DNA of 64,000 nt, taken from positions 3,546,077 to 3,610,076 of the forward strand of contig JARUPZ010000025.1 of NCBI GenBank assembly GCA_031213475.1. The letters run 5' to 3'. Shown here one piece after another: positions 11,530 through 23,290 of the stretch. A program made the translations under genes and the position numbers. Numbering within the stretch: position 1 is the stretch's first letter; each line of letters starts with the position of its first letter. This DNA is from Nereocystis luetkeana. Its lineage: Eukaryota > Sar > Phaeophyceae > Laminariales > Laminariaceae. The notes below the pieces were generated by a model that saw only the letters and a list, made by a program, of their open reading frames with translations, ran no database searches and was not told where the DNA came from.

Positions 11530-11850
11530 TCTATCTATGTTTCTACTCGTACCACAAACTGCTGCCGTTTCCTGGAGGGGGTTGTGTGCTTTGTGCTTCG
11601 GTTGCCTGTTATTTTCACTTGGTTCTTATTTTTACTCTACTATTTATAAGTAGTGGTGGTGTTTTGGTTTCCTCATTTTTTTCAAGTAGTGCCTGCCACA
11701 TCCCCTGCGGGGAGGCACGATCGTCGGTTTTTTCTTTTTTATACGAGTATATTCGTATATACCTGGTATATATATATATTTCGATTTGTTTTCGTTGTTT
11801 TTATTCTTATTTGCTTTCTTTGGTGTTCTATCTACCATAGACTGTGTGTG
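11530..11850 (+). mobile_element. LINE-F1 3' UTR fragment
   Basis: This is the pyrimidine-rich UTR block, from ACCACAAACTGCTGCCG to TTCTATCTACCATAGA. It includes the conserved CTGCGGGGAGGCACGA segment and an AT-rich expansion with TACCTGGTA at 11760-11768. Confidence 0.6.
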
Positions 11851-12745
11851 TGTTCTTCACATTAAACCGTTCTTTCTACCCGTCGACATCCAGCACAACC
11901 AGTGTCCGTGCCGATTCTCCAATCCTAGAAGAGATACAAGTTATGTGGTCACAAAGCTACGCCACAGAGATACTACGTTGCCTGCCACGTGTGCAGTAGG
12001 CACCGCTGTGGGCAATGCAAAGCCATGTCATCATACTCGCTTCGCTCATCCCATTCATTATCTTCGCACACCTTCTTCTCTCTCTCCTTCCCACTCGTAA
12101 CTCAGATCCGGGGTCACATAGCAGGCTCTTCTACCCCCTTCCCGCTACGGTGCGTGCTATCATTTTTATCGCGAGAAGATTTCAGCCTTTTCTTCCCTCG
12201 TCGACTCGCATCGAATTGTGCCTACCCATGCTGCAAGGCGCTCTCAACAATTGAATCATTTTTTACTTTATTTTTGCAAATAAAGTCAAAGTCCGGCCCA
12301 CCTGGGGCTCGAACCCAGGACTCAAACACAAGCAGAATTCGAGGTTAACCACTTGAACCACCGGGGCGACCGGCATACTAGATACGACAGGCACGACATA
12401 CACAATCTATGAAATAGTGAAACAATCAAAGAGAAAACAAAAACAAAGTAGACAAATCGAAAGAGACAAAGAAAAAAAAAAAGCAAAAACTAGGAGAAAC
12501 AATCTGCCGTGCCCCCCCCCCGCAGGCGAGGCGGCCAACACTTGAAAAAGAACGAGCTGGAAAAAAGAAAAAAAATAACTTAAACACCACTGCCTGTAAC
12601 AGAGTGAGACAAAGAACCAAGGAAAAAAAAAACAAAAGGAAAATAACGAAGGGGAAATAACAGGCAGACCAAAGCCCAAAGCACCTTCCAGGTGGCGGCA
12701 GCAGTTTGTGGTACGGGTAGCATAGCCAGGTTCTCCCTACTACTG
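11850..12745 (-). mobile_element. LINE-F1 3'-end copy, minus strand, split by SINE-1
   Basis: In reverse orientation it has the terminal block (11850-12040), an inserted SINE-1 (12042-12372) and the pyrimidine-rich block (12375-12745). The flanks of the SINE read AGTATG on both sides, a candidate 6-bp target duplication. Confidence 0.65.
12042..12372 (-). mobile_element. SINE-1, tRNA-derived
   Basis: Full-length copy with box B GGGTTCGAGCC near 12300-12320 and the same body and 3' end as 5842-6174. It is inserted in a LINE-F1 3' UTR. Confidence 0.75.
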
Positions 12746-12865
12746 TGGTGTAGCTTTGTGACCACAGAACTTGTATCTCTTCTAGGATTGAAGAATCGGC
12801 ACGGACACTGGTTGTGCTGGATGTCGACGGGTGGAAAGAACGGTTTGATGTTAAGAACACACACA
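12745..12865 (+). mobile_element. LINE-F1 terminal fragment
   Basis: The last 120 bp of LINE-F1, in plus orientation, end in GATGTTAAGAACACACACAC immediately upstream of the full-length copy. Confidence 0.6.
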
Positions 12866-13005
12866 CTCGACCAGGTACTGCTTCGGCCTGCCCCGTCCTT
12901 GGGGTGGGCCGAGGAAGTCCGCCAGGACCTGCAGCGGTCTAGCTACAGTCACACGAACATCGAGCTTCGGACTAGGTAGGTAGGGAACCTTGCGCGGTCC
13001 GGCTG

Positions 13006-16000
13006 GTGGCCTGCTCGCTTGAAGGACCGCGTGGGGTGGTGGTGATGTTTTTTCTTCTTAACCCCGACGCCGAGGAGTTCATCCCTGAGGCGGGACGGGT
13101 ACATCACCACAGCAGAGAGCGCTACGTGGGCAGCCGGTGGAGTGGAGAGGCTGGCCACAGCGTGGGTATGCATGCACGACAGGAAGGATGGGAGTGTCGG
13201 GGTGGGTTGGGACGGCTGCACCCAGCCAACGGAAACCAAGGTGCGTACCGGGCTACGAAACGGAGAGCCACTTTCGCCATAGAGAAGAAAAAGAAACAAA
13301 AGAAGAAAAAAAGGAGGCGGGGACGAGCCTCACGTCGCCTGGCAGAGAAAGCAGCACGCGAGGCTCATAAGAGACAGAAGGAGGCACTTGTGGCGGTAGC
13401 GACCTACAATGTGCGCACCCTGGCTGTGAAGGGGAAGAACGGGTACGGACATGACGAGCGTGTACTGGCGAAGGGACGGCAACTCGGCTGTGACTTCATT
13501 GGCCTGCAGGAAACTCGGAGGTCCGGCAGCACGACGTTCCGTGCGGCAGGGTATCGTGTTTTCTGTTCAGGACAGGAAACAACAGCCACCAGGCAAGGGC
13601 TGTACGGAGTAAGCCTAGCTGTCAAGGAATCGTTGTGCAGTAAGTCTGTGTATACTCATCAGTTCGTTGACGAGCGGCTAATGTCTATGCGCTTTGAGCT
13701 GGCTGGCAAATGCGAGGCAGTCAATTTCGTCGTGGCGTATGCTCCAACTGATTGTACCAAGGACGCCGAACTGAAACGTATTTTCTGGCAGACGCTGGAG
13801 TACTTGGTGTAAAAACTCCCGACGAAAGAGTGTCTGTTTGTACTGATGGATGCTAACGCGCGAACTGGACAGAGGAAGGAAGGGTGCGGTGATGATGAAA
13901 ACAGAGTGCTGGGAGCGTATGGACGTGATGTTCGTAACGATAATGGCAGACGGCTCCTGTCGTTCGCCACCAATAATTGCAAGTTAGCTCTCACCAACAC
14001 GTTTTTCAGCACGCGCAAGGGTGGGATATCGCATACTCACAACGGCACCGGCCCGAATGACCGTAAGCGGATCGACTACATCCTAACCCGCCAAGTCCAT
14101 CGACCTAGAGTACAAGATGCGAAAGTCGTCCCACAGCCTCCTGCCCCAGCTAAGGCTGACTCAGACCACAGCATCTTGTATAATATCAAAGTCCGACTCG
14201 GTGGTCATTTTGCGCCCAACAGACAAATACGTAGACCTACAAAACGCCGAGAGTTCGACAGGCAGCTTTTTATGTCCGATGGAAAGTGTCGTGAACGAGT
14301 AGTCTCCAGGATCAACTCCACTCTCAACCAGCCTATCCAACCCCGTAATACGTCTGGTATGGTTGAGTTTTTCACTACGGCTGTTATTGATGCGGTCGAA
14401 AAAGAGGTACCACCCCCTGCACGTCGCCACCGCAGACATGGATGGTGTGAGTCTGCCGAAACCTTGGCCGCATTCATACCAGCATGGACAGCGAGGGAGG
14501 ATGCACGACAGTTCTTGCGTGTCCACCCCCGGGACAGAACCGCGTGGAAGACCCTGAGATCTGCGTGTGCGAACCTGCAGAAGGTGATTGCCGCAGGACT
14601 GCATGCGTACTTCGAAGCGTACCTTGCCGAAACCGAACGACTCCTAGCGAACAACGACCAGAGAGGCTTTTACAAGCACCTTAAGAGTACGGTAGGATTG
14701 GAAGAGACCAAAGCGAGGAACGAACAGTTCATTAGGGACGAGGATGGCACGATCTTACGGGATAAGGTGCGAATTCGTGAACGATGGGCGGGGTTTTACC
14801 ACAAGCTCTTGAACACGAAGTCGCCGAAACTCGATCCCACGATCATCGACCTCTTGCCACCGCGACCGCCTAAACTGTCGCTTGAAGATGAACCATCCAT
14901 AGACGAGATGACAGAAGCACTTAAGGGGATGTCAAATTGGAAAGCTGTCGGGCCAGATGGTCTCCCGGTCGAACTCCTAAAAATCGACCACCCGGCATTC
15001 GCCCAGCGCTTTCACAATATCCTTGTCAATGTTTGGTTAACAGGAGAAGTCCCTCAGCAATGGAAAGATGCGATCATCAAGGTCCTTCACAAAAAGAAGG
15101 ATCGAACTGACTGCAACAACTATAGAGGGGTTTCGCTTGTTGCCCACGCAGGCAAAGTGTTGTTGAAAATCATCGCGTCCCGCCTCAGCAACTACTGCGA
15201 GACCGAGGAACTACTCCCCGAGGAACAGTGCGGCTTCCGCCCCGCACGATCAACGATTGATATGTTGTTCGTCGTGCGCCGGCTGCAAGAGCTCGGACGA
15301 CAGAGGAAAATCCCCTTATACGTGTGCTTCATCGATCTGCAGAAAGCGTACGACTCTGTCGACCGAGAGCTGTTGTTATGGAAGGTACTCACAAGCTTTG
15401 GCGTACCAACCAAGATTAGATGCTGAGAATTATCCGTAATTTCCGCGATGGCATGCGGGCTCGCGTGCGCACTGATGACGGCGAGCTCTCGGAATGGTTT
15501 GATGTCACGCAGGGGCTGCGGCAAGGCTGTGTACTATCACCGTTGCTGTTCAACGTGTTCTTCGCTGCTGCGTTACACGTCGTACTAGTACGCTTCAGCC
15601 AAGACGAAGTCATTGTAGGAGATTTGGTCCAACTCTGTGAAGCTGGAGAAGTTCGAACAGGGAAGGAGGAGCCATTGGCGTGCGTGCGAAGGTCTGTATG
15701 GGGCATGTTGTACGCCGATGATGCAGAAATTGTCTCGAAGTCGGCTGAAGGCCTCGCGAAATGATGGCAGTCATCGTGACCGTCTTCGAAGCAGCAGGCC
15801 TCACGGTGTCGGAAAAGAAGACTGAGACAATGGTCCTACAAACACCAGACCAGACAACCCTCGCACCACCGCTCGTCATCGAAGCGGCAGGCCAGAGGTA
15901 TAAGCAGACGACCCAGTTCTTATACCTAGGCGGCGTTATCCACGAAAACGCTGCGCTCTCGCTCGAAATCGACCGACGGATCCGCCTCATGCGAGCATGC

Positions 16001-16720
16001 CTCAAACGGTTCGGCCCGGAGTTGTATGATAGGACGGCCGCCCCCCTTAGCCTTAAAGTCCGAATGCTGAAGGCCGAGGTGATTCAGACCCTGATGTACG
16101 GGTGTGTGACGTGGACCCTCAGAGCGGAACACTTTGCCGAGCTTCGAACGGCTCACCACCAAGTCCTGTTGCGAGTCATTGCCTCCCACCGCCGACTTCG
16201 TACTGACCATGCCACCCTCTCGTACGCGAAGGCCCTCAAGATGACACGTTGCGAGAGCATCGAAACGACCATTTGTAAACGGCGGCTCTTCTTTGCGGGT
16301 GGCGTGGCACGGCAAAGCAAGAAGCGATTACCCAGTCGGGTAATGTTCGGGACGATAGCTGGTGGGGAGAACCCGAGACCAGGCGGACAGTGTAAGACTT
16401 GGTATAGATGCATAGTCGAAGACCTTAGGGAGTTCCGAGCCACCGAAGGGTCAACGGAAGTTACCCCCTTGGTGTTTGGAGTTGAGACCGCGTTGTGGTC
16501 CACTGCAGCCAAAAAGGCGGGGAAGTGGTACCGGGGGATCCTTGAAGCAGCCGAACGGTTCATGGTGAGGTGGCACGAGGCTGAGGCTAAGATGAGTAGG
16601 CAGCGCCACGCATCCGCCGTGGATGGTGTCCAAGGGAACGGGGATGGATGGGGCAACAGGAGAAGTGGCAGAAAGCCCGACCAAGGGAATGCGGAGAGGG
16701 GGGGGGAACAGGAGGGGTAG
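13006..16720 (+). pseudogene. LINE-F1 endonuclease-reverse transcriptase ORF, three disablements
   Basis: A lysine-rich N-terminus (to about 13390) is followed by an endonuclease/exonuclease/phosphatase domain. It starts at VATYNVRTL, with QETRRSG at about 13510, DANAR at 13847, RIDYIL at 14068 and SDHSI at 14160. Next come a linker and an RVT_1 reverse transcriptase with [15 protein letters not shown] at about 15330, [15 protein letters not shown] at about 15510 and the catalytic YADD at about 15711. A C-terminal region ends at 16720. Breaks are an in-frame TAA at 13810-13812, a frameshift near 15410-15420 and a 1-bp frameshift near 15755-15762. With these removed the product would be about 1,230 residues. 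The endonuclease nicks the target and the RT copies the element RNA. The domain order resembles RTE-like elements, but I cannot assign the clade. Confidence 0.9.
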
Positions 16721-17519
16721 AAGGGAAACGGCGGTAAACGAAAGTAGGAAGGGGATGGCAGGGTAGCAAGGCACCAAGTCGACTAGGAAGAAGAACATGA
16801 CCATACTACTAGTGCTACCAACTGGTGCAGCTGGTTCGAACGTGGTCTTCCCTTGTCTTCTCTTTTTGTTTTGTTTTTTTCTTTTTTGCGTTGACTCTCC
16901 GTGATTTTCATTTTATTTTATTTTATTCTCTTCCTTTTTTTATTGATAAGCCGAACTGAAGGAGCCGTGTGGTGTGGTTGGATGACGAACCTGCTCTGCT
17001 CGTTTCGTATTGTCTGACGCCAAGGGGCTGGGCATAGTTGACGAAGGCAGGGCGGAGACGGCAGTCTGGGTAGCAAGGTACCAGGCGGATTAGCAGGGAG
17101 AACCTGGCTATACTACTCGTACCACAAACTGCTGCCGCCACCTGGAATGTGTTTTGGGCTTTGGTCTGCCTGTTAGTTTCCCTTTGTTATTTTTCCTTTG
17201 TTTTTTTTTTCCTTGGTTGTTCGTCTTGCTTTGTTTACAAGCAATGGTGCTTTTGATATTTTTTTCTCTTCTTTCAGCTCGTTCTTTTTCAAGTGTTGGC
17301 CACCTCGCCTGCGGGGGGGGGGGCACGACAGATTGTTTCTCTTAGTTTTTGCTTTCTCTTCTTTTTGCTTTTTGTCTTTCGATTTGTCTACGATTTTTGT
17401 TTTTGTTTCCTCTTTGATTGTTTCCTTTCGTTCCTCTATTTCATAGAAAGTAGTATGATGGCATGGCATTGCATTTTGCCCACTGCTGTGCTTACTGCAT
17501 ACCTGGTACGTGGCAACGT

Positions 17520-17855
17520 AATGCCGGTCGCCCCGGTGGTTCAAGTGGTTAACCTCGAATTCTACTTGTTTGAGTCGTGGGTTCGAGCCCCAGGTGGGTC
17601 GGACTTTGACTTTATTTGCGAAAATAAAAATAAAAAAGGATTCAATTGTTGAGAGCGCCTTGCAGCGTGGGTAGGCACAATTCGATGCGAGTCGACGAGG
17701 GACGAAAAGGCTGAAATCTTCTCACGATAAAAATGAAGGCACGTACCGTAGCGGGAAGGGGGGAGAAGGGCCTGCTATGTGACCCCGGATCTGAGTTACG
17801 AGTTGGAAGGAGAGAGAGAAGAAGATGGGCGAAGATAATAAATGGGATGAGCAAA
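17520..17855 (+). mobile_element. SINE-1, tRNA-derived, plus strand
   Basis: The head begins at GCCCCGGTGGTTCAAG. Box A is TGGTTCAAGTGG, box B is GGGTTCGAGCC at about 17579, and the body ends at AAATGGGATGAG. It sits in the LINE-F1 3' UTR at a different position from the two other SINE-1 insertions. It is the best-oriented reference copy. Confidence 0.8.
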
Positions 17856-18000
17856 AGAAGTATCTCTGTGGCGTAGCTTTGTGACCACAGAACTTGTATT
17901 TCTTCTAGTATTGGAGAATCGGCACGGACACTGGTTGTTGTGCTGGATGTCGACGGGTAGAAAGGACGGTTTAATGTGGAGAACACACACGTACGTGTCA

Positions 18001-19055
18001 TTATACTAGATACGACAGGCACGGCATACACATTCTAGGAAATAGAGAAACGAAAGGAAACAATAAACAATCAGAGAGAAAAAATAAGCAAAGAAGACAG
18101 AGAAGAAGAAGAGAAAAAAAAAAAAATTAAAGAAAAAATAGACGAAACAATCTGTCGTCCCCCCCCCCCCCCTCAGGCGAGGTGGCCAACGCTTCATAAA
18201 GAACAAGCTGGGAAAAAAAGAAACAAATAGCAAAAAACACCACTACTTGTAAACAGACTAAGACAAAAAACCAAGGAAAAAAATATCAAAGGGAAAACAA
18301 CAGGTAGACCAAAGCCCAAAGCGCCCTCCAGGTGGCGGCAGCAGTTTGTGGTACGAGTAGTATAGCCAGGTTATCTCTACTAATCCGCCTGGTACCTTGC
18401 TACCCAGACTGCCGTCTCCACCCTGCTTTCGTCAACTATGCCCAGCCCCTTGGCGTCAGACAATACGAAACGAGCAGAGCAGATTCGTCATCCAACCACG
18501 CCACACGACTCCTTCGATATGGCTTGTCAATCACATACTCCGTACTATATATATAGAGGAATGAAATGAAAATCACGGAGAATCAGCGCAAGAAAGAAAA
18601 AAACAAAACAAAAAGGGAAGACAAGGGGAGACCACGTTCGAACCAGCTGCACCAGTTGGTGGCACTATTAATAGTAGCATGGTCATGTTCTACTTCATAT
18701 AATAGACGGCCTGGTGCCTTGCTACCCTGTCTGCCATCCCCTTCCTACTTTCGTCTACCGCAGTTTCCCTTCTACTCCTGCCCCCCCCCCCCTCTCCGCA
18801 TTCCCTTGGTCGGGTTTTCTGCCACTTCTCCTCCCCCCCATTCCCTTGGGCACCATCCACAGCGGATGCGTGGCGCTGCCTATACTCATCTCAGCCTCAG
18901 CCTCGTCCCACCTCACCATGAACCGTTCGGCTGCTTCAAGGATCCCCCGGTACCACTTCCCCGCCTTTTCGGTTGCAGTGGACCACAACGCGGTCTCAAC
19001 TCCAAACACCGAGGGGGCGGCTTCCGTTGACCCTTCGGTGGAGTTGGGCACACAC
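18001..19055 (-). mobile_element. LINE-F1 3' part, inverted relative to 16440-17465
   Basis: In reverse orientation this carries the end of the LINE ORF (STEAAPSVFGVETALWS at about 19000-19040), the A/T-rich UTR and the pyrimidine-rich UTR. It pairs with 16440-17465 as an inverted repeat of about 1 kb arms around a 540-bp spacer. It carries TATTAATA at 18666-18673, where the plus copy has TA at 16810. Confidence 0.75.
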
Positions 19056-19680
19056 GATGGAAAAATCTAATATCACCCGATAGCAGCAACACGCCCTCCA
19101 CGGCAGCAGACCAGAATTTTCTGAAGGCCGGGTCTCTAAACCCCGAAGCCGCCGCGGCCTCGAGCGAACCCTGTAAAAAAGCAGAAGTAGAGTGGCGGTC
19201 GCGCCACCTACCTACTACTGCTGCTGCTGCTGTTGCTGCTGGCCATCAGCAGCAGAACCAACAGCTTGATTGAGGAAAAACTGCAACGAACGGGTGAACT
19301 ACGAGCTTCGTAAGTCGAAAAGCCGGCCAGGGCGTACATACATGCGCTAATATTCGAGACGAACATGTCAATTAAAATATTGAAATACACACTGGTACAC
19401 ATTATTTTTCAAACTTTGAAGTATTTTATTCATGGCTTCGAGTGGGGATGCTGTGTTGATAAAATATGACCATCCACTACTATGGCTTTCAACTTGCTTC
19501 AAGATGTTTCGGGAGCAGCTTGTTGATGGAATATATATGTTGAATACACAGTCATATGATTATATATAGTGATTAGCTATGTATGTATGTCACTCACCGA
19601 TGACTGCTGTTGTTGTCCACAAATATTTTGCGTTTAAGTAAATATATACCCGAGTCCGGCAGCATCGAAGTGGCCCAAAA
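19056..19680. other. No recognised feature
   Basis: AT-rich DNA with a short CTG run near 19217-19240. I see no gene, RNA or repeat shared with the rest of the window. Confidence 0.5.
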
Positions 19681-19689
19681 TTAACCAAA

Positions 19690-19865
19690 AAATGTGTTCT
19701 ATTTTATAATAATAGTGAAGCCAAATCGCGTAAAAGCACGCCTCCGGCGGGGCGCCTCCAGCAGGGCTCCCTCGACAGCCGGGGGGGGGCGGTGGTCGCG
19801 GCTGGGGCCTCGCCGCGGCACCAGTGTACTGTTTGGACCCAGTGTACCGGCTGCTAACAACGCAG
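19690..19865. repeat. GC-rich repeat, second copy at 44800-44950
   Basis: Both copies start with GTGAAGCCAAA(A)TCGCGT, pass through a GC-rich centre (GGGCGCCTCC or GGGCACCTCC), and include a CAGTGTACTG or GAGTGCACTG motif before CCAGTGT. About 150 bp is shared. The function is unknown and there is no ORF worth calling. Confidence 0.6.
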
Positions 19866-20084
19866 CCACTACCCAACCCTATCGATCTGCCGATCGGTTG
19901 AACTCACAGCTGACGTACTTTTTTAGTTTTTTTATTAAAACGAATCGTGTCGACGCAGACCACAATGTCGAGTACGGACAGCAGTTTTGATTATATCTTC
20001 TATGATAAGGAGGCGGGAAAAAAAAATGAAGGGTTCGTGTTGGCAGTCCAATTTTGTGGGGAAACACTAAATTTAATCAGAATT

Positions 20085-20130
20085 ATTGAGTTGTTAGTCT
20101 CCAAAACGGGACTGCAGTTTTGAAAGGGTT
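20085..20130. mobile_element. PAL-B half element
   Basis: Only one arm is visible (CCAAAACGGGACTGCAG, then GAAAGGGTT). It is probably truncated by, or adjacent to, the PAL-C copy that follows. Confidence 0.4.
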
Positions 20131-20142
20131 CGTTCTTTCAGG

Positions 20143-20392
20143 AGGCGTTCTACGATAGATACAGGTTCGCCCTAACTTTTTTATGAGGCTCCTCATCATT
20201 CAAGGAGCTCCATACCTCACCCGAAAACTGACTTCAGCTAGAATTAAATTGCATCCCGATGAATTCTCCCATGGCCCAAGTAAGTGTACTTGTTCGAAAC
20301 AAGATTGGCATTCCGACGATTTTGGGTTAAGGAACCCCGTCATCCAGAAAACATGTCAGCGGAAATGTACTACCTCTATCGTAGAACGCGTC
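20143..20392. mobile_element. PAL-C palindromic element
   Basis: About 250 bp with terminal inverted repeats around GCGTTCTACGATAGA and TCTATCGTAGAACGC. Inside are GAGGCTCCTCA, TTGCATCCCGATGAA and TTCGAAACAAGATTGG, all also present at 26308, 30446 and 31393. No ORF of note is present, so it is a non-autonomous DNA element. Confidence 0.7.
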
Positions 20393-20515
20393 TCAGCCCG
20401 TCGACATCCAGCACAACAACCCGGTGTCCGTGCCGATCATTGAATCCTAGAGAGATACAGGCTCTTCTTACCTGTCTGTGGTCACAAAACTACGCCACAG
20501 AGATGCTGCACTGTT
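20385..20515 (-). mobile_element. LINE-F1 terminal fragment
   Basis: Reverse complement of the terminal block (GTCGACATCCAGCACAAC to CTACGCCACAGAGAT), with a small insertion near 20460. Confidence 0.5.
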
Positions 20516-20769
20516 ATGCAGTAAAACAGAGTACAGTAGTATTAATAGTGTCAATATAAAGTACAGCAACAACAGCAGCAGCATAGACGATTCACTAATA
20601 ATGTAATGGCAAGTCATCGTACTGGATACGATAGGGCCGACATCATCATTCAACGAAAGAAGAAGAGTGAAAACGAAAGAAACTGAACAAAAATAGATAG
20701 ATGGAAAAAGAAAACACAAATTCATGGGTTCATAAGTAGTCAGATGCCAGCATAATATATATATGGAGT

Positions 20770-20930
20770 GTTTATTGTGTCTTTCACATTAAAACCGTTA
20801 GTTCTACCCATCGATTGTCCAGCACAACAACCAGTCAGTGTCCGTGACGATTCTTCGATCCAGCTCGAAGAGAGTTGCCAGTTGTGTGGTCACAAAACCT
20901 CCTACGCCACATCAGAGGCACTACATTTAT
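20770..20930 (-). mobile_element. LINE-F1 terminal fragment
   Basis: Another degraded reverse copy (CACATTAAAACCGTT, then CAGCACAACAACCAG, then TGGTCACAAAAC). Confidence 0.45.
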
Positions 20931-21089
20931 CTGTTAGCCAGTGATGAATCAGAGTGGGCAGCGCAATTGCCACGTTCGTTCATGATCCTGGATATATATT
21001 TATCTTGTCTCTGTTTTCGTCATACTGGTACGCTATTTGTAGGTAGTATCAAGTGTGTTTTCTGCACATTAAACGGTGGTGGTGCTGTT

Positions 21090-21188
21090 TTACCCTTTCA
21101 GTACCGCACTCCCACAAGTAAGTGGGGACAAAGTACTCAAATTACAAATAAATTGTCCCCAATACGGGACTGCGGTCCTAAAGGGGTG
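21090..21188. mobile_element. PAL-B palindromic element
   Basis: The arms ACCCTTTCAGTACCGCA and GACTGCGGTCCTAAAGGGGT, with inner GGGGACAA/TTGTCCCC, form an imperfect hairpin. Confidence 0.65.
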
Positions 21189-21195
21189 AAGGCTC

Positions 21196-21410
21196 GTTCG
21201 TTTCAAGTGTCTGCCACTTCTTCTCCTGAGGGGAAGCACTACATATTTTTCTGTTGTTTTTCCTTTCCCCTGTTTCTCTTTGATTTGTTTCTGTGTTTTT
21301 TGTTTGTTTTTTTTTCGACTCCTTTTGTTTCAACTCGCTTTCACAGAATGTAAGCGCGTGTCGTGCCTGTTGTATCTAGTATGATGAGCGAACGTGGCAT
21401 CGCCAAACCG
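21196..21410 (+). mobile_element. LINE-F1 3' UTR fragment
   Basis: Pyrimidine-rich UTR segment from TCAAGTGTCTGCCAC to GTATCTAGTATGATGAG. It provides an unoccupied version of the site where SINE-1 inserted at 12042-12372. Confidence 0.55.
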
Positions 21411-21819
21411 AAGAACAAAGCACCCTCCAGGTAGCCGCGGCAGTTTGTGGTACGAGTGGCACCGTCGGGTTCTCTCTACTGGGCTGTCTGGTTCCTTGCA
21501 GCCCTGTCTACCGTCTCCGTCCTGCGTTCGTCAGCCATGCCCCACCCCCGGATAAGGTGCGTCAGACAATACGAAACAAGCGAAGCAGGCTCGCCATCCA
21601 CCCAGCCACGCCACACGACTCCTTTCGTAAGGACAAGAAGAACGGGAGATAAGGTAAGAAAATGAAACTCACGGAGGATCAAGCGCAAAAAGAGAAACTA
21701 AACCAAAGGAGGACGGCGTTCGAACCAGCTGCAGCAGTTGGCGGCACGAGTAGCATAGATAGACGGCTCCTGCTCCTCTGTTCCGACTACTCCAGCATCA
21801 TTGAGTTGAACCATATCAA

Positions 21820-23290
21820 TCAGTGGCGATGGCTTCGTCTTTGCTAAAGCGTACCTGTACGACGAGTAACGCGGCAGCGAAGAACACCTTGAGCAGTATC
21901 GGTGATAGCACGCAACCTTGTCGGAGCCCCTGCGTGACTTCAAACCATTCCGAGTGTGCTCGCCGTCGTCCGTACGCACGCGAGCTCGCATGCCGTCGTG
22001 GAAATTTGCGGATAATTGTAAGCAAAGATGTCGGTTGAAAGTCAAGTTTTGGCCTGTCAACGCCAACAAAAAACTGAGTCTACTAGTTCTAGTGCCGGAT
22101 CTCCTTGACAGATTGGCTGTCAAGCGGTTCAAAGTCTGTCAACCGACATCTTTTATTGTAAGCAGCTTCATTGGTACGCCAGAGCGTGTGAGTACGTTAC
22201 ACGGCTGCTCTCGGTCGACAGAGTCGTATCACGCTTTCTGCAGATCGATAAAGCACACGTGCAGACGAATCTTCCTCTGTCGTCCGAGCTCTTGCAACCG
22301 GCGCTCGACCAACATATTAGTCGTTGGTCGTATGGGGCGGAAACCGCATTGCTCCTCAAGTAGTAATCCCTCGGTCTCACAGTAGTAGTAGTTGCCAAGG
22401 CGGCACACGACGAATGCCAACAACACGTTGCCTGCGTGGGCAACAAGCGAGATCCCTGTGTAGTTGTTACCGTCAGTTCGGTCCTTCTTTTGTGAAGGTC
22501 CTTGATGACCGCCTATTTCCGTTGCTGGGGAACTCCCCCTGTTAGCTAAACAATGACAAGGATGTCAAGCATGTTGTGAAAGCACCGGGCGAATGCGGGG
22601 TCGTTGATTTTAGGACTTCGGGCGGGAGGCCATCCGGCCCAACAGCTTCCCAAACTGGCATGCCCTTGAGTGCTTCCGTCATCGCGTTCAAAGATGGTTC
22701 ATCTCCGAGCGACAGTTGAAGCCTCGCGGCGGCAAGAGGTCGATGATCGTGGGGTCGAGTTTCAGCGATTTCGTGTTCGAGAGTTTGTGGTAGAACCCCG
22801 CCATGGTTCACGAATTCGCACCTTATCCCGCAACGGCGCGCCATCGTCGTCCCTATTAAACTGCTCGTTCCTCGCTTTAGCACCTTCCAGTCCAACGTGC
22901 TTTTCAGGTGCTCTTAAAATTCCCTCTGTTCATTGTTCGCTAGAAGCCGTTCGGTGGCAGCGAGGTACTCCTCGAGGTACGCATGCAGTCGTGCATCAAT
23001 CACCTTCTGAAAAGTCCGCGCACGCAGATCTCCGTGTCATACACGCGCTTCTATCCCGGGGATTGTCGCGCAAGAATTGTGGTGCATCTTCCCTCGCTGC
23101 CCATGCTAATATGAATGTGGCCAAGGTTTCGGCAGACTCACACCATCCATGTATGTCTGCGGTGGCGGCGTGGATGGATGGGGGTAGTACCTCGTTTTCG
23201 ACCGCATCAATAATCCCCGTAAAACCTCAACCATGCCAGACGACTACGGGGCTGGGTAAGCTGGTTGAGAGTGGAAACGACCCTCGCAGC
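21820..23290 (-). pseudogene. LINE-F1 copy 2: linker and RT remnant
   Basis: Minus-strand fragments match the LINE-F1 protein: EEQCGFRPIRPT, then HVCFIDLQKA at about 22240-22270, and [18 protein letters not shown] at about 21900-21950. The frame breaks repeatedly and a 131-bp MITE interrupts it at 22024-22154. The YADD box is not present, so this copy is dead. Confidence 0.75.
22024..22154. mobile_element. MULE-type MITE with 9-10 bp target duplication
   Basis: The terminal inverted repeats AAAGATGTCGGTTGA and TCAACCGACATCTTT flank about 100 bp. ATTGTAAGC occurs immediately left (22015-22023) and right (22155-22163), a 9-10 bp direct duplication. Comparison with the other LINE-F1 copies shows the host sequence uninterrupted there. 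Target duplications of 9-11 bp are characteristic of Mutator-like elements. The TIR is short for that superfamily. Confidence 0.8.

Larger units (their letters stand above)
12875..17990 (+). mobile_element. LINE-F1 non-LTR retrotransposon, near full length
   Basis: This is a roughly 5.1-kb element. It consists of a short 5' UTR (12875-13005, shared with 28350-28440), the coding region (13006-16720), and a long 3' UTR made of an A/T-rich part, a pyrimidine-rich part and a conserved terminal block ending in GGTTTAATGTGGAGAAC plus an ACAC tail. A SINE-1 is inserted at 17520-17855. Many short fragments elsewhere in the window are 5'-truncated copies of this 3' UTR, which is what target-primed reverse transcription leaves behind. 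The start and end are inferred from where independent copies stop matching. Confidence 0.75.

Noticed and set aside
13390..14240. A host AP endonuclease gene
   Set aside because: The endonuclease domain is followed in the same orientation by reverse transcriptase and is duplicated at 26690-27892, so it belongs to LINE-F1.
17520..17610. A functional tRNA gene
   Set aside because: Same reasoning: it is the head of SINE-1, which has three full copies with the same body.
19690..19865. A GC-rich CpG-type promoter
   Set aside because: The block is repeated at 44800-44950 and has no adjacent gene.
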